Positions 9,147-18,894 of a DNA stretch of 64,000 bases are shown here, one piece after another (position 1 is the stretch's first letter; every line of letters starts with the position of its first letter). A program made the position numbers and the translations under genes. This stretch comes from a bacterium (GTDB lineage: Bacteria; Bacillota; Bacilli; Lactobacillales; Streptococcaceae). The stretch covers positions 1 to 64,000 of the forward strand of contig CAJNCS010000009.1 of assembly GCA_905221325.1 (NCBI GenBank), given 5' to 3'. The notes beneath the pieces were generated by a model. That model had not been told where the DNA came from, did no database searches, and saw only the letters and a list, made by a program, of their open reading frames with translations.

Positions 9147-9160
9147 AGAAAGCGTTTTCT
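9147..9160. promoter_or_regulatory. cre-like CcpA site upstream of adhE
   Basis: AGAAAGCGTTTTCT fits the catabolite-responsive element core (two-fold symmetric around CG). It lies about 250 bp before adhE and 40 bp after the MORN-protein stop. Position so far upstream is unusual for repression by blocking. Confidence 0.45.
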
Positions 9161-9171
9161 TTCCGGTTTTG

Positions 9172-9206
9172 AAAAATAGCCTCCTCATCTGGAGACTACT
9201 ATTTTT
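9172..9206 (-). terminator. Terminator overlapping the stop of the MORN-repeat gene
   Basis: On the minus strand AAAAATAG ... CTATTTTT encloses an inner TCTCC/GGAG stem and ends in T-rich sequence. The left arm includes the stop codon at 9199-9201. Confidence 0.7.
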
Positions 9207-9609
9207 GTTGGAAAACGCCTTGTTTAAAGGTCCCTTCATAAACAACTTCTTGCTCTGTTGTCAACTTTCCTTGGCCTTCAGCCTGGCCATTTACAAAATC
9301 ACCTTCGTATTTCCAGCCATCTTTTGATTGGAAAGTCCCTTTTCCATTAAAGGCTCCATTATTGAAATCACCTGTATATTGGTCTCCATTTTCAAAGGTC
9401 AGGGTTCCTTGACCATTCATCTTTCCTCTTACCAAGGTTCCATCATAAACAAGTGCACCACCATCAAGTGTCAGGACACCTTTTTTAGGTGTGTTTAGTA
9501 GAAAAACTGACACGGCGCAGATAGCGATTAGAAGGACAGTTGCAATCTCTATACGTGGGCGAGTTAGGTAAACTCGATATTTTTCGAAGATTTCTTTAAG
9601 CTTTTCCAT
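9199..9609 (-). CDS. Membrane-anchored MORN-repeat protein
   Basis: A 136-residue protein with a cytoplasmic N-terminus, one membrane span near residues 24-40 (ATVLLIAICAVSVFLLN) and an exported or outward-facing domain made of about four MORN repeats (YDGTLVRGKMNGQGTLTFENG, partly quoted; YTGDFNNGAFNGKGTF; YEGDFVNGQAEGQGKL; YEGTFKQGVFQQK). MORN repeats form beta-hairpin scaffolds. The start MEKLKEI at 9609 is preferred over an ATG four codons upstream because GAGAGTG precedes it. It overlaps the 3' end of the phosphatase gene by 14 nt, so the two are translationally coupled. Pneumococcus has the same pair. Function is unknown. Confidence 0.85.
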   Translation of the reverse strand: MEKLKEIFEKYRVYLTRPRIEIATVLLIAICAVSVFLLNTPKKGVLTLDGGALVYDGTLVRGKMNGQGTLTFENGDQYTGDFNNGAFNGKGTFQSKDGWKYEGDFVNGQAEGQGKLTTEQEVVYEGTFKQGVFQQK

Positions 9610-10039
9610 TGTCACTCTCATTTTCTAATCGATCTAGCCAGCCTCGACATCCACTTGTGATGCGAGCATAGGTTTCCTCAAAATCTCCTGTATACCAAGG
9701 ATCTGGAACACTTTCAGATGCAAAAGGGTAGATCTTATGTTGCAATTCCTGAGGACACATTTGACGCAGATCTGAAACGTTTGAAGCATCCATACCGATA
9801 ATGTAATCAAACGATTCAAAATCTTCTCTACAAATCTGGAGTGATGTTTTGTCTTTGTCATAAGGAATCTGATACTGCCGGAAAATCCCCTGCGTTCCCT
9901 TATGAATCGGATTACCATGTTCCCATGATGACGTTGCACGGCTCTCGACTTGGTAATCGCTCGTCATGGATTTCATCACAAACTCTGCCATGGGGCTACG
10001 GCAGATATTTCCTAGGCAAACAAATACTATTTTTTTCAT
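9596..10039 (-). CDS. Low-molecular-weight protein tyrosine phosphatase
   Basis: A 147-residue cytoplasmic phosphatase. The P-loop CLGNICRSPMAEF carries the catalytic Cys and Arg (CX5R) near residues 8-14, and the general acid Asp is in VPDPWYTGDFEETY. Residue spacing and length match the LMW-PTP family, which removes phosphate from tyrosine or arginine. Shine-Dalgarno GAGGAAAAGG precedes the ATG. It lies between yajC and the MORN-repeat gene, which it overlaps. Substrates are not predictable. Confidence 0.93.
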   Translation of the reverse strand: MKKIVFVCLGNICRSPMAEFVMKSMTSDYQVESRATSSWEHGNPIHKGTQGIFRQYQIPYDKDKTSLQICREDFESFDYIIGMDASNVSDLRQMCPQELQHKIYPFASESVPDPWYTGDFEETYARITSGCRGWLDRLENESDNGKA

Positions 10040-10062
10040 CCCTTTTCCTCTTACTTCATAGA

Positions 10063-10088
10063 AAAACGGGAGTGACAGGTCCCGTTTT
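10063..10088 (-). terminator. Terminator of yajC
   Basis: On the minus strand AAAACGGG ... CCCGTTTT with a 10-nt loop and a T-tract. The left arm overlaps the last bases of yajC. Confidence 0.8.
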
Positions 10089-10407
10089 ATTCTTCGATTG
10101 CTCCGCCTTCGTCAACAACTGTTCCTTCTGGTGTCACAGCCTCTTTGAGCGGTAAAACAGTCTTGATAGCAGCCAATTCAAAAGTCAAATAAACGCCATC
10201 TACATCAAGTACAATTGTTCTCTTCTCAGTGTCTACTTCATCCACTGTTCCGTAAAGGCCGCCAATTGTAATAACTTCATAGCCCTTTTGAAGCTTGTTC
10301 AAGCTTTCCATACGCTTTTGAGCTTGTTTCTTTTGAGAACGTTGCATAAAGAACATCAAGGCCATCATACCTACAAGCATGATTAAAAAAGTAATATTTG
10401 GATTCAT
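10087..10407 (-). CDS. yajC: Preprotein translocase subunit YajC
   Basis: A 106-residue membrane protein that associates with the Sec translocon. One N-terminal membrane span (ITFLIMLVGMMALMFFMQRSQKKQ) is followed by a small basic cytoplasmic domain with the family motif LNKLQKGYEVITIGGLYGTV. The acidic C-terminal tail is typical. Shine-Dalgarno GGAGAAAAC precedes the ATG. It is followed by its own terminator and then the phosphatase gene. Confidence 0.94.
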   Translation of the reverse strand: MNPNITFLIMLVGMMALMFFMQRSQKKQAQKRMESLNKLQKGYEVITIGGLYGTVDEVDTEKRTIVLDVDGVYLTFELAAIKTVLPLKEAVTPEGTVVDEGGAIEE

Positions 10408-10492
10408 TGTTTTCTCCTTTGTCTTTTACATAGGACTACTATATCAAATTTCAGCTACTTTTACAAGGTTGTACCTTGTTTTTATGGTTATA

Positions 10493-10520
10493 AAAAATCA
10501 GAGTTTTCACTCTGATTTTT
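10493..10520 (-). terminator. Terminator of tkt
   Basis: AAAAATCAGAGT ... ACTCTGATTTTT, a perfect 12-bp stem with a TTTC/GAAA loop, just past the tkt stop. It is symmetric and may act both ways. Confidence 0.92.
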
Positions 10521-10524
10521 GTGA

Positions 10525-12501
10525 TTATTTCAAGTTTTGAACGACTCTGACTAGATTTTCAACTGTAAATCCGTACTCTGCCAATACTTTTGGTGCTGGA
10601 GCAGATGCTCCGAAGGTATCAATACCGAGAACTGCACCATCTAGACCAACATATTTGTACCAGTTTTGAGTTGCACCCATTTCGACCGCAACACGACGAC
10701 GAACTGCATTTGGAAGAATTTCTTCCTTGTATGCTGCATCTTGTGCGTCAAAGACATCTGTTGATGGCATGCTGACTACACGGACTTTTGCACCTTGGCT
10801 AGCCAATTCTTTGGCAGCTGCGACCGCCAAATTCACCTCTGAACCTGTTGCAATCAAGATTGTATCAAAGTCTGCTGCATTTTCATAGACAACATAGGCA
10901 CCTTTCGCAACTTTGTCAAAGTCTGTTCCTTCTTCGACAGTCAAGTTTTGACGTGTCAAGACAAGGGCAGTTGGTGTTTTTTCGCTTGTCACGGCAAGGT
11001 ACCAAGCTGCTTGAGTTTCACGAGCATCTGCTGGGCGGAAAACATTCAGATTTGGCATAGCACGGAGACCTGCTAGGTGTTCAACTGGTTCGTGAGTTGG
11101 ACCATCTTCACCAACCGCGATTGAATCGTGGGTAAAGACATAAGTCACAGGAAGTCCTTGCAAGGCTGACAAGCGGACAGCTGCTTTCACATAGTCAGAG
11201 AAGACGAAGAAAGTACCACCGTATACACGAAGTCCACCGTGAAGGGCCATCCCGTTCAAGATTGTTCCCATTGCAAATTCACGAACACCAAACTGAATGT
11301 TACGGTTCAAGCGATTAGCATCGTCTTGAAGTCCATCAGTCTTGATATAAGTCATGTTTGAGTGAGCAAGGTCAGCTGAACCACCTAGGAAGGTTGGCAA
11401 TTTAGCAGCTACAACGTTCAAAGCATCTTGACTTGAATTACGAGTTGCTTGAGAGAAGCCATTTTCTAAGGCTGGGAAGTCTGCTGGAGTCACTTCAACT
11501 GGATCACGGCCGTCGATAATGGCTTCTACTTCTGCAGCCAGTTCTGGATGCGCTTCTTTATAGTCAGCGACTAATTTAGTCCAAGCTTGATAAGCTGATG
11601 CACCACGGTCTGCAACATTTTCCTTGAAATCAGCATAAACTTGATCTGGAATTTCAAATGGTTCATAGTCCCAACCAAGCGCTTGACGAGTAGCCGCAGT
11701 TTCATCTGCTCCAAGAGGAGCACCGTGTACCGCATTAGTTCCTTGTTTGTTTGGAGAACCGTATCCAATCACAGTCTTCACTTCAATCAAAGATGGTTTG
11801 CCTGAAGCTTTAGCTGTTTCGATAGCCGCATGGATAGCTTCCAAGTCTGTTCCATCTTCAACCAAGGCTGTATGCCAACCGTAAGCATTGTAACGGTCAC
11901 GAACACTTTCTGTAAAGGAATCCTTTGTCTCACCATCCAAGTTGATATCATTTGAATCATAAAGAACCACCAACTTGTCGAGTTTTTGTAAGCCTGCGTA
12001 TGAAGCCGCCTCACTTGAGACACCTTCCATCAAATCTCCGTCTCCACAGATCACATAAGTATAGTGGTCAAAGATATTGAAGCCTTCGCGGTTATACTTC
12101 GCTGCAAGGAAACGTTCTGCTTGGGCAAAACCAGTAGCAGTAGAAATCCCTTGACCTAGAGGACCAGTTGTAGCGTCAACCCCTGCTGTATGGCCAAATT
12201 CTGGATGACCAGGTGTTTTAGAACCCCATTGGCGGAAACTCTTGATTTCATCCATGCTAACATCTTCAAAACCAGAAAGGTGAAGAAGGGCATAGAGAAG
12301 CATAGATCCGTGTCCTGCTGAAAGAATAAAGCGATCGCGGTTGATCCAGTTTGGTTGGGCTGGATTGATACGAAGTTGTTTTGTGAAGAGGCTATAGGCC
12401 ATAGGAGCAGCCCCCATAACCACCCCTGGGTGACCTGAGTTTGCTTTGTTGATGGCGTCAATACCTAGAAAACGAATTGCATTAACAGATAGATTTGACA
12501 T
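10525..12501 (-). CDS. tkt: Transketolase
   Basis: A 658-residue thiamine-diphosphate enzyme of the non-oxidative pentose phosphate pathway that moves two-carbon units between ketose and aldose phosphates. The TPP/Mg motif [18 protein letters not shown], the substrate His in [12 protein letters not shown] and the pyrimidine-domain signature [20 protein letters not shown] are intact. Length matches the bacterial family. In pneumococcus the neighbouring ascorbate (ula) genes follow here; they are absent in this strain, where a conserved hypothetical gene is directly upstream. Confidence 0.97.
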   Translation of the reverse strand: MSNLSVNAIRFLGIDAINKANSGHPGVVMGAAPMAYSLFTKQLRINPAQPNWINRDRFILSAGHGSMLLYALLHLSGFEDVSMDEIKSFRQWGSKTPGHPEFGHTAGVDATTGPLGQGISTATGFAQAERFLAAKYNREGFNIFDHYTYVICGDGDLMEGVSSEAASYAGLQKLDKLVVLYDSNDINLDGETKDSFTESVRDRYNAYGWHTALVEDGTDLEAIHAAIETAKASGKPSLIEVKTVIGYGSPNKQGTNAVHGAPLGADETAATRQALGWDYEPFEIPDQVYADFKENVADRGASAYQAWTKLVADYKEAHPELAAEVEAIIDGRDPVEVTPADFPALENGFSQATRNSSQDALNVVAAKLPTFLGGSADLAHSNMTYIKTDGLQDDANRLNRNIQFGVREFAMGTILNGMALHGGLRVYGGTFFVFSDYVKAAVRLSALQGLPVTYVFTHDSIAVGEDGPTHEPVEHLAGLRAMPNLNVFRPADARETQAAWYLAVTSEKTPTALVLTRQNLTVEEGTDFDKVAKGAYVVYENAADFDTILIATGSEVNLAVAAAKELASQGAKVRVVSMPSTDVFDAQDAAYKEEILPNAVRRRVAVEMGATQNWYKYVGLDGAVLGIDTFGASAPAPKVLAEYGFTVENLVRVVQNLK

Positions 12502-12618
12502 AGAATTTCCTTTCTCTTTGAGGTGATTAATGAATCACACATCCTATTTTACTATTATATGAAAAAATGCATAGAATAGCAATAAAACAATTTGCGTTCA
12601 TCTAACACATTTGATTTT

Positions 12619-13242
12619 CTATTTCCTCGTCACTTCATAGTACGGAAGCAAGCGAGTATAAACGTCTTCTAGCTTCTCCAATATCCCTTCTACTGACTGA
12701 TTTTCAATAAGGGAAACATCTGACTTGACCAAAACTTTACGGACTTCCTGACTTCTCACCTTCTCGCATAAAGTACGACGGTTCTCCTCAGTAGCCTCCA
12801 TCTTATGACTTTCCCCATTTGAGTAGACTAGATAATAAATTCCTTCTACCACTGGAATTTCTAAAACCTTGGCTTGCTTGCCTAAGGTCTGTTCGTCTTT
12901 CTTACGCTCGATGAAACTGACCTCTAAAGAAATCCCATAATCAGCAGGTGTTCCATACAAACGAAGAGCCATCATAGGTTCTGTCACTTGTCCGTCTCTC
13001 TGTAGATAGGCCCAGAAATGCGGCCGCAAGCGTTGTGCTTGGTTCATCCACTGACTAGTCTGTTGCAGTTGCCATTCTGGATGACTTGCTTGAAAGGTTT
13101 TGACCAATTCTGTGAAAGCCTTTCGGGCCTCTTGACCTTTTCTTCGCAAGGTCAACATCTTTTCTCTTTCATCACCAGCTTTATCAGGATTACAGTACTG
13201 GACCCCTGCAAATGATAGGTATTCTCTAACTGCTTTCAGCAT
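12619..13242 (-). CDS. Conserved hypothetical protein (possibly HI_0552-like family)
   Basis: A 207-residue soluble protein with no signal or membrane segment. It is rich in charged residues and has an RPHFWAYLQRDGQV segment and a C-terminal helix-rich region. Similar streptococcal proteins are sometimes annotated as HI_0552 family, misleadingly named after glucose-6-phosphate dehydrogenase; I could not verify that and see no dehydrogenase motif. It is monocistronic or co-transcribed with jag upstream, from which it is separated by the terminator at 13266-13290. Function unknown. Confidence 0.75.
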   Translation of the reverse strand: MLKAVREYLSFAGVQYCNPDKAGDEREKMLTLRRKGQEARKAFTELVKTFQASHPEWQLQQTSQWMNQAQRLRPHFWAYLQRDGQVTEPMMALRLYGTPADYGISLEVSFIERKKDEQTLGKQAKVLEIPVVEGIYYLVYSNGESHKMEATEENRRTLCEKVRSQEVRKVLVKSDVSLIENQSVEGILEKLEDVYTRLLPYYEVTRK

Positions 13243-13265
13243 ATCTGAATCTTTCCTTTCCTAGC

Positions 13266-13290
13266 AAAAAATCAGGACAAGCCTGATTTT
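13266..13290 (-). terminator. Terminator after jag
   Basis: On the minus strand AAATCAGG ... CCTGATTTTTT directly follows the jag stop codon. Confidence 0.85.
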
Positions 13291-13292
13291 GT

Positions 13293-14282
13293 TTATTCTG
13301 CATCTACGACAACATAGCGATTTGGCTCATCACCCTCAGAGTAACTCGTCACGCCATCCATGCGTGAAATAATGCGATGGATAATCTTGCGTTCGCTATT
13401 TGACATTGGATCTGTTTGTTGGCTACGCCCTTCTTCTAAAACGCGAGTCGCCAATTTTTGAGCGTAGGTTTGCAAGACTTCTGCACGGTGTTCAACGTAA
13501 TCATTGACATTGATTGTGATGTAGAAGGTTCTTGAATAGCGATTATAAAGGTAATTTTGCGCTAACAGTTGAAGAGCCTTCAAGACTTTTCCATGATAGC
13601 CGATAATACGGCCTGGTTCGTTGGTGTCAATTTGAAGATTGATGGTACGACGATTGTAGTCGCTTGAAATCGTACCTTCAACATCCATATCATCCACAAT
13701 GGTTTGAACATAGTTAGCCACTTGAGCTGCTACTTGTTCGATGTCATAACTCGGCTCCACCTTCAAACCTAGATCTTCCAAAGACTGGCGTTCTACCGAT
13801 TCTGACATAGATACAAATTCTTCACACTCTGCTGGGTCTTCCACTCCAGCATCTCCTGTCTGCAATTCATTTAAAATCGCGATGTGACCTGTTTCTTCTA
13901 AGATCGTGCTAGCGTGTTTCTCATTTTTTAAGATTTCAGCCTTGACTTCGTCAGAAACACCTTGACCTTCCTCTTCTATTTTTTTAATTGCCTCAACAAC
14001 ATGACCAAGATCAACTGTAGCCTCTGTTACTGTCTTAACAGGTTCATTTTGTTCATTGATTTCTTTCGGAACACCTTTTACAGCTTGTTGATTGGCCTTA
14101 ATCACAGTCGTCTCACTAATCGCCTCAATATCAACTTGAGCTGGTTTTTTCCCAAATAAGCCTAAAAAACCTTTCTTCTCTTTGGACACGACCTTGATGT
14201 GAGTCTTCATTCTCGGAATACCTAACTCTTTCAATCCTTTCTGGATTGCTTCTTCAACAGTTGAACCTGTAAATAATACCAT
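13293..14282 (-). CDS. jag: RNA-binding protein Jag/KhpB (EloR)
   Basis: A 329-residue cytoplasmic RNA-binding protein which in pneumococcus acts with KhpA to control cell elongation. Domains in order are an N-terminal Jag domain (FTGSTVEEAIQKGLKELGI, then GFLGLFGKKPAQVDI), a long acidic linker, a KH domain with the GxxG loop (IIGYHGKVLKALQLLAQN) near residue 225 and an R3H domain (NSERKIIHRIISRMDGVTS). It follows yidC and rnpA in one transcription unit, the usual Firmicute arrangement. Phosphorylation on a linker Thr by StkP is known for the pneumococcal protein; the exact residue cannot be assigned here. Confidence 0.95.
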   Translation of the reverse strand: MVLFTGSTVEEAIQKGLKELGIPRMKTHIKVVSKEKKGFLGLFGKKPAQVDIEAISETTVIKANQQAVKGVPKEINEQNEPVKTVTEATVDLGHVVEAIKKIEEEGQGVSDEVKAEILKNEKHASTILEETGHIAILNELQTGDAGVEDPAECEEFVSMSESVERQSLEDLGLKVEPSYDIEQVAAQVANYVQTIVDDMDVEGTISSDYNRRTINLQIDTNEPGRIIGYHGKVLKALQLLAQNYLYNRYSRTFYITINVNDYVEHRAEVLQTYAQKLATRVLEEGRSQQTDPMSNSERKIIHRIISRMDGVTSYSEGDEPNRYVVVDAE

Positions 14283-14299
14283 TATCAGATTCCTCCTTA

Positions 14300-15112
14300 T
14301 TATTTTGTTTTCTGAGCCTTTTTCTTGGCTTTTCTTTTTCTATTTTCCAAATCTTTTTTAGCTTGTACTTCCGCCTCACGCGCTGCAATAATCTTAAAAG
14401 GATTATTTAAGAAGTAGGTTTGCAAAACTTGATAAGCATTGGATACTGCCCAGTACAAGGCTACGCCACTAGGTGAAGAGATGGCAAAGATAAAGATCAG
14501 TACAGGCATCCCGTACATCATCCCTGTCATAGCTCCACTTCTTTCAGGCAAAGCCTTATTGGATAACCAACTGCTTAAGAAGGTAAAGACTGCTGCCAAA
14601 ATCGGAAGGATAAAGCTTGTGTCTACTCCCCCAAGGTTCACCCACAAAAAATGCCCTGTTTTCAAAAAGTCCACTCGAGTCAAGGCTTGGAAGAGAGCCA
14701 AGAGAACCGGCATTTGAATCAAAATCGGCCAGAGAGAAGAAGAGTGTTTGACCCCTAATTCTTTATAGACCTTCCGCATCTCCTGATCCAGCTTGGTTCT
14801 ACTTTCCATATCACGACCTGGATATTGTTCTTGCAGAGCCTTGATGCGTGGTTGAGCCTCTTGCATTTTTCTAGAGGCCACCATCTGAGTCTGAAAGACT
14901 GGCAATAGAATCGTACGAATCAGGATCGTAAAGAGGATAATCCCCACTCCGATACTAACGTCAAAGGACAAGAAGCGGATGATTTCAGCAAAAAAATAGA
15001 CAAATTTACTCCATATATCTGTAGAATCTGCTGCAACATCGCTTGTCCCACAGGCTGTCATGACAAACAAGGACAAGCCCAGCAAACTAGTCAACTGTAG
15101 TTTCTTTTTCAC
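14300..15112 (-). CDS. yidC: Membrane protein insertase YidC1 (lipoprotein form)
   Basis: A 270-residue insertase that helps integrate and fold membrane proteins, alone or with SecYEG. It begins with a lipoprotein signal ([15 protein letters not shown], lipobox Cys near residue 21) and has five predicted spans, with the conserved groove Arg in the first ([19 protein letters not shown]). The basic C-terminal tail ([13 protein letters not shown]) may touch ribosomes. The start overlaps the end of rnpA by 26 nt, showing tight coupling. A second yidC copy is normal in streptococci and would lie elsewhere. Confidence 0.94.
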   Translation of the reverse strand: MKKKLQLTSLLGLSLFVMTACGTSDVAADSTDIWSKFVYFFAEIIRFLSFDVSIGVGIILFTILIRTILLPVFQTQMVASRKMQEAQPRIKALQEQYPGRDMESRTKLDQEMRKVYKELGVKHSSSLWPILIQMPVLLALFQALTRVDFLKTGHFLWVNLGGVDTSFILPILAAVFTFLSSWLSNKALPERSGAMTGMMYGMPVLIFIFAISSPSGVALYWAVSNAYQVLQTYFLNNPFKIIAAREAEVQAKKDLENRKRKAKKKAQKTK

Positions 15113-15458
15113 TCCTAATTCCTTCCCGGTAAATCTTTGATAACTTTAATACGTGGAGTAGATTTTTCTCCATTTCTGCATAATCCAAGCCTTCAACCCC
15201 TTTTCGAGCAATCACGACAAAATCAACGTTATCAGCTAACTGCTCCCTTACACTTAGCAAAATGTGTCGAATCCGTCTCTTGATCTGATTTCTGGTAACT
15301 GCATTCCCCAGCTTTTTGCTGACGGACAGTCCTACTCGAAAATGGTTTTGCTGGTTTTCCAATTGGTAGACAACAAATTTTCGATTGGCAAAACTTGTTC
15401 CGTCCTTGAAAATCGCCTTAAAATCTTTCTCTCTTTTTACACGAAAGCTTTTCTTCAA
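15087..15458 (-). CDS. rnpA: Ribonuclease P protein component
   Basis: The 123-residue protein subunit of RNase P, which helps the catalytic RNA mature tRNA 5' ends. The RNR signature is visible as [19 protein letters not shown] near residues 47-65. First gene of the rnpA-yidC-jag unit; its ATG lies close to the 15545-15575 terminator of ackA. Confidence 0.95.
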   Translation of the reverse strand: MKKSFRVKREKDFKAIFKDGTSFANRKFVVYQLENQQNHFRVGLSVSKKLGNAVTRNQIKRRIRHILLSVREQLADNVDFVVIARKGVEGLDYAEMEKNLLHVLKLSKIYREGIRSEKETTVD

Positions 15459-15544
15459 AACTCAACTCCATCTATTAAATTACTACTATTATACCATATT
15501 TTTTGAAAAAGCCAATAACAGCAAGGTTTTAGCCATTTTTACAT

Positions 15545-15575
15545 AAAAAAAGCTGGAAAATCTCTTTCCCAACTT
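15545..15575 (-). terminator. Terminator of ackA
   Basis: On the minus strand AAGTTGGGAAA-gaga-TTTTCCAGCTT (two G-U pairs) is followed by a run of T, about 30 nt beyond the ackA stop. Confidence 0.8.
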
Positions 15576-15606
15576 CTTTTCACAATCAAATTTTACGTGT
15601 ATTTAC

Positions 15607-16797
15607 TTATTTTTTCAAGCGCTCAACATCGCGTGCAATCACCAATTCTTCATCTGTTGGAATAACCAAGACACGGATTTTCGCTGCGTCAGTTGAGATG
15701 TCTCCTGTAGCGCCAAAGACATTCTTTTCAGGATCCACATCACAGCCAAACCAAGAAATGCCTGAAATAACATCATGACGGAAATTTGCTGCATTTTCAC
15801 CAACACCTGCTGTAAAGATGATAGCATCAGCTCCATTAAGAACCGCAAGGTATTGGCCGATATATTTTTGAATACGATCCACATACATGTTATGAGCCAA
15901 AATAGCATCAGGATCGCCAGCTTCTACACCAGCTTCTACATCACGCATATCGCTAGATTTACCAAATACACCCTGCAAACCTGACTGACGGTTTAAGACA
16001 TTGATCATATCTTCTGGTGTATTAAAATCATTTGTATGTTCCATGAGGTAAGGAATGATAGCTGGGTCAATATCGCCAGTACGTGTCCCCATCATAACTC
16101 CTGCAAGTGGTGTGAATCCCATAGATGTATCAACTGACTTACCACCCTTAACAGCAGTAATAGAACCTCCATTACCGATATGGCAAGTAATCAATTTCAA
16201 TTCTTCTAATGGACGGCCCAAAAGTTTAGCAGCTTCACCTGAAACAAATTGGTGGCTAGTTCCGTGAGCTCCATATTTACGAACCTTATTTTCAGTGTAA
16301 TATTTAGTAGGTAGTGGATAACGGTATGCTTTTTCTGGCATAGTTGAGTGGAATGATGTGTCAAAAACTGCTACGCTTGTAACATTTGGCAACAATTCCT
16401 TGAAGGCACGAATTCCAGCAACGTTAGCAGGAGTGTGCAATGGTGCAAGAAGCCCCAACTCTTCAATTTGTTCTAAAACATCACCTTCTACTACAACAGA
16501 GTCTGTAAAGACTTCCCCACCAGCCACAACACGGTGTCCAACACCTGTAATCTCATTATAAGATTTGATGATATCGAAACGAATCAAATCATCTAATAAA
16601 ATTTTAACGGCTTGTGTGTGATCTTCAATATCAAGAATTTGTTTTTCAGAACGATCGTTGAATTTTACAGTTGAGATCGAATCCTTCAAGCCAATACGTT
16701 CAATCAAGCCTTTTGCCAATACTGTTTCTTCTGGCATTTGGTATAGTTGCCATTTCAAACTTGAGCTTCCTGCATTGATTGCAATTGTTTTTGTCAT
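15607..16797 (-). CDS. ackA: Acetate kinase
   Basis: A 396-residue enzyme that makes ATP and acetate from acetyl phosphate. It contains the start motif [15 protein letters not shown], the substrate segment GHRVVAGGE, the catalytic region [19 protein letters not shown] and the ATP-site motif HIGNGGSI, with [19 protein letters not shown]. Length is that of the family. AAAGGGG lies 11 nt before the ATG and a cre-like site immediately upstream (16812-16825) points to CcpA control. The gene is downstream of a YtxK-like methyltransferase gene, the same pair as in bacilli. Confidence 0.97.
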   Translation of the reverse strand: MTKTIAINAGSSSLKWQLYQMPEETVLAKGLIERIGLKDSISTVKFNDRSEKQILDIEDHTQAVKILLDDLIRFDIIKSYNEITGVGHRVVAGGEVFTDSVVVEGDVLEQIEELGLLAPLHTPANVAGIRAFKELLPNVTSVAVFDTSFHSTMPEKAYRYPLPTKYYTENKVRKYGAHGTSHQFVSGEAAKLLGRPLEELKLITCHIGNGGSITAVKGGKSVDTSMGFTPLAGVMMGTRTGDIDPAIIPYLMEHTNDFNTPEDMINVLNRQSGLQGVFGKSSDMRDVEAGVEAGDPDAILAHNMYVDRIQKYIGQYLAVLNGADAIIFTAGVGENAANFRHDVISGISWFGCDVDPEKNVFGATGDISTDAAKIRVLVIPTDEELVIARDVERLKK

Positions 16798-16811
16798 AAC
16801 ATGATACCCCT

Positions 16812-16825
16812 TTTAAGCGTTTTCA
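16812..16825. promoter_or_regulatory. cre-like CcpA site before ackA
   Basis: TGAAAACGCTTAAA (minus strand) fits the cre consensus with central CG. It lies 15-28 nt upstream of the ackA start. In Firmicutes CcpA often activates ackA, but from sites further upstream; at this place repression or a roadblock is as likely. Confidence 0.5.
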
Positions 16826-16846
16826 TCCATTATAACAAATTATAAA

Positions 16847-17800
16847 TTATATTTCAGTAACTTTGCTCCAATTTTGAAAGTTTTCTTTAAAAGTCAATAT
16901 CACAGCAGGATCTTGGAGGCTAGCTAGCGGATAGACAAAAGGTTCTATCTCTTCGCTTCTTTTCTTCTGTAGTACAAAGATGCTCTTAGCTTGACTAGCT
17001 GTTGAGAAAAGTTCCTCTGGTAAAGTGATGATTGCAGACAGTGTCACTTCATCTTTGAGCCAATCTTTTAACAAATCACTTTGGGGACTGGTCAACAAAT
17101 CACTCGGAGCTAGAAAAATAGCATAGCCATCTGATTTGAGATACTTGAGCCCTTGCTCCATGAGCAAATGGTGGGCATAGGTATGTTCTTGGCTAGAAGC
17201 CACTTGATAGCGTGACGCAATAGCATCATCTGGGTAATAACCAACAGGCAAGTCGCTGATGACCACATCGCTTTCTTTAAGCATTTGCGGACGAACGGCG
17301 TCTCCTTGGACAAAACCAGCCTGCAAACCAATCACATCTGCCATACTAGCCGCCAAATCAATCAGCAAGTCATCCACTTCAATTCCCAAATAATCCACTT
17401 TTTTAGCAAGAGAAGTCAAGAAGGTAGCGCCCAGAATCCCCATGCCAGAACCTATTTCGAGGATGCTAATTTCCTCTTTATGAAGCAACTCTTCCACAAT
17501 AAGTACCAAGAGGAGGGCAATGGCATCTGGTGTAAACTGGTGATTGGCCTGCAAAGGCTCCGTTTGTCCTGCCTTCATCAAGAGAAACTGATAGGTCTTG
17601 AGCCACTCTTCCTTGCGAAGCGCTAGGCGCTTAAGGGCTTGATTGTTCTCCTTGACCTGCTCTAGTTCGGTCTCGCCATCCAGGTAGATACTATTTTGCT
17701 CTACCAAGGCATCATAGAAGTTGGTCACCAAATCACTTTGAATGACTTGGACATTCTCTAGTAAATACGTATAAGCTTGTTCAATTTTTTCAAAATCCAT
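16847..17800 (-). CDS. Class I SAM-dependent methyltransferase (YtxK-like)
   Basis: A 317-residue cytoplasmic protein resembling the N6-adenine methyltransferase fold. Motif I is ILEIGSGMGILGATFL near residue 118, and motif IV is VVISDLPVGYY, where DLPVGYY takes the place of the (N/D)PP(Y/F) catalytic loop. The N-terminal 100 residues are helical. It follows the comG operon and the 17858 methyltransferase and precedes ackA, which is the conserved location of ytxK-like genes in Firmicutes. The altered catalytic loop makes DNA methylation uncertain, and no restriction partner is present. Confidence 0.85.
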   Translation of the reverse strand: MDFEKIEQAYTYLLENVQVIQSDLVTNFYDALVEQNSIYLDGETELEQVKENNQALKRLALRKEEWLKTYQFLLMKAGQTEPLQANHQFTPDAIALLLVLIVEELLHKEEISILEIGSGMGILGATFLTSLAKKVDYLGIEVDDLLIDLAASMADVIGLQAGFVQGDAVRPQMLKESDVVISDLPVGYYPDDAIASRYQVASSQEHTYAHHLLMEQGLKYLKSDGYAIFLAPSDLLTSPQSDLLKDWLKDEVTLSAIITLPEELFSTASQAKSIFVLQKKRSEEIEPFVYPLASLQDPAVILTFKENFQNWSKVTEI

Positions 17801-17842
17801 GTTCCTATTTTATCAAATTTCCCCTATTTTTTCCATCTGAAG

Positions 17843-17877
17843 AAAAAAATCACTGCTTTAGTCAGCAAGTGATTTTT
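17843..17877 (-). terminator. Terminator overlapping the end of the 17858 methyltransferase gene
   Basis: On the minus strand AAAAATCACT ... AGTGATTTTTTT forms a stem with an inner TGC/GCA pair; the loop includes the stop codon. Confidence 0.75.
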
Positions 17878-18448
17878 GGGCTACAGTTAAAAAGAGCTCT
17901 GCGTAATTTCCTAGGAAAAGACCTTCAGCACTATAGAGAATCTGACTGTCTATGCTCGAAAAACCAAACTGGGCGAGCTTGTTTTCCAGTTCAGCTAAAT
18001 CAAAACCATGGTGATTGGTATCTGTCTTGACAAAATCAGCAATGAGAACCTGTCCATTCTCCCTAAGATGATAGTGAAACATGGCAAGAGTCGCATCTAG
18101 ATCAGGCATATGATGAAGAACCCGACTAACAACAATCAGGTCAAATTGTTGCTCCAAGGGATTTGACAGTAAATCCTGCTCCAAAAACTGGATATTCTTG
18201 ATTTCTTGCTGCTCCGCTTTCAAACGAGCTTGCTCCAGCATTTTCTCAGAAATGTCTACAAGAGTGACAGACTTAGCCTGCTTGGTTAGGGGCAAGGCTA
18301 ATAGACCCGTCCCTCCACCGAAATCCAGAATTTCTTTGTCTGATAGAAAATCAAGCTGTTTCTCGATAGCTTGACAAACCAAGTTTGCAAGGAATATATT
18401 TTGGGGCGAATCAAAGGTTTCTGCTTTGTGATTAAAATCATGTTTCAT
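17858..18448 (-). CDS. Class I SAM-dependent methyltransferase
   Basis: A 196-residue small methyltransferase of the UbiE/Methyltransf_11 type. The SAM-binding glycine loop is ILDFGGGTGLLALPL near residue 40, followed by the acidic end of strand 2 (VTLVDISEKML) and the motif DLIVVSRVLHHMPD. Target is unknown. It lies between comGG and the YtxK-like gene, as in pneumococcus, and is possibly read through from the comG operon. Confidence 0.85.
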   Translation of the reverse strand: MKHDFNHKAETFDSPQNIFLANLVCQAIEKQLDFLSDKEILDFGGGTGLLALPLTKQAKSVTLVDISEKMLEQARLKAEQQEIKNIQFLEQDLLSNPLEQQFDLIVVSRVLHHMPDLDATLAMFHYHLRENGQVLIADFVKTDTNHHGFDLAELENKLAQFGFSSIDSQILYSAEGLFLGNYAELFLTVAQKSLAD

Positions 18449-18480
18449 GCTTTTAGTTTAACACAAAGTAGTTAAATTGA

Positions 18481-18894
18481 CTAGGAATTGTCTTTCTTAT
18501 TTGCCTTATCGTCTGTTTTTTTCTGATTGATTTGTTCACTTGAGTTGGTAGGTGATTGTTTCTCAATGTCCGTTTTCTTTTCTTGGATTTTCATCGAAGG
18601 AAAGAGAAATTCATAGTTGCTCTTATTCATTCGAACACTTGTCGCAAAACCTGTTTTCGTATTATGATACGTGACTTTTCCTAAGTTGAAGACTCGTTCC
18701 CCACTTTCTTGTTCAGCCTTCTCTTTGCTTCGCTTGGCCATGACAAAAGCGGCCAACTTTTCTTTGTTTAGGGCAAAGTCTTTGTGATGGGCGACTTGCC
18801 GGTTCCAATAAAACTGCAACAAAAGGCTAAAAATAGCTGCCATGGTGACTGCATATAAAAGAACGCCTGCCTTAACTTTTTGCTTTTTCCACAC
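18481..18894 (-). CDS. comGG: Competence pilus minor component ComGG (CglG)
   Basis: A 137-residue last product of the comG operon. It has one N-terminal membrane segment ([20 protein letters not shown]) and a hydrophilic, lysine-rich C-terminus. ComGG-type proteins lack the classic FTLxE pilin signal and are needed for transformation pilus assembly. It overlaps comGF by 23 nt. The lysine/serine-rich tail is low complexity and probably disordered. Confidence 0.88.
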   Translation of the reverse strand: MWKKQKVKAGVLLYAVTMAAIFSLLLQFYWNRQVAHHKDFALNKEKLAAFVMAKRSKEKAEQESGERVFNLGKVTYHNTKTGFATSVRMNKSNYEFLFPSMKIQEKKTDIEKQSPTNSSEQINQKKTDDKANKKDNS

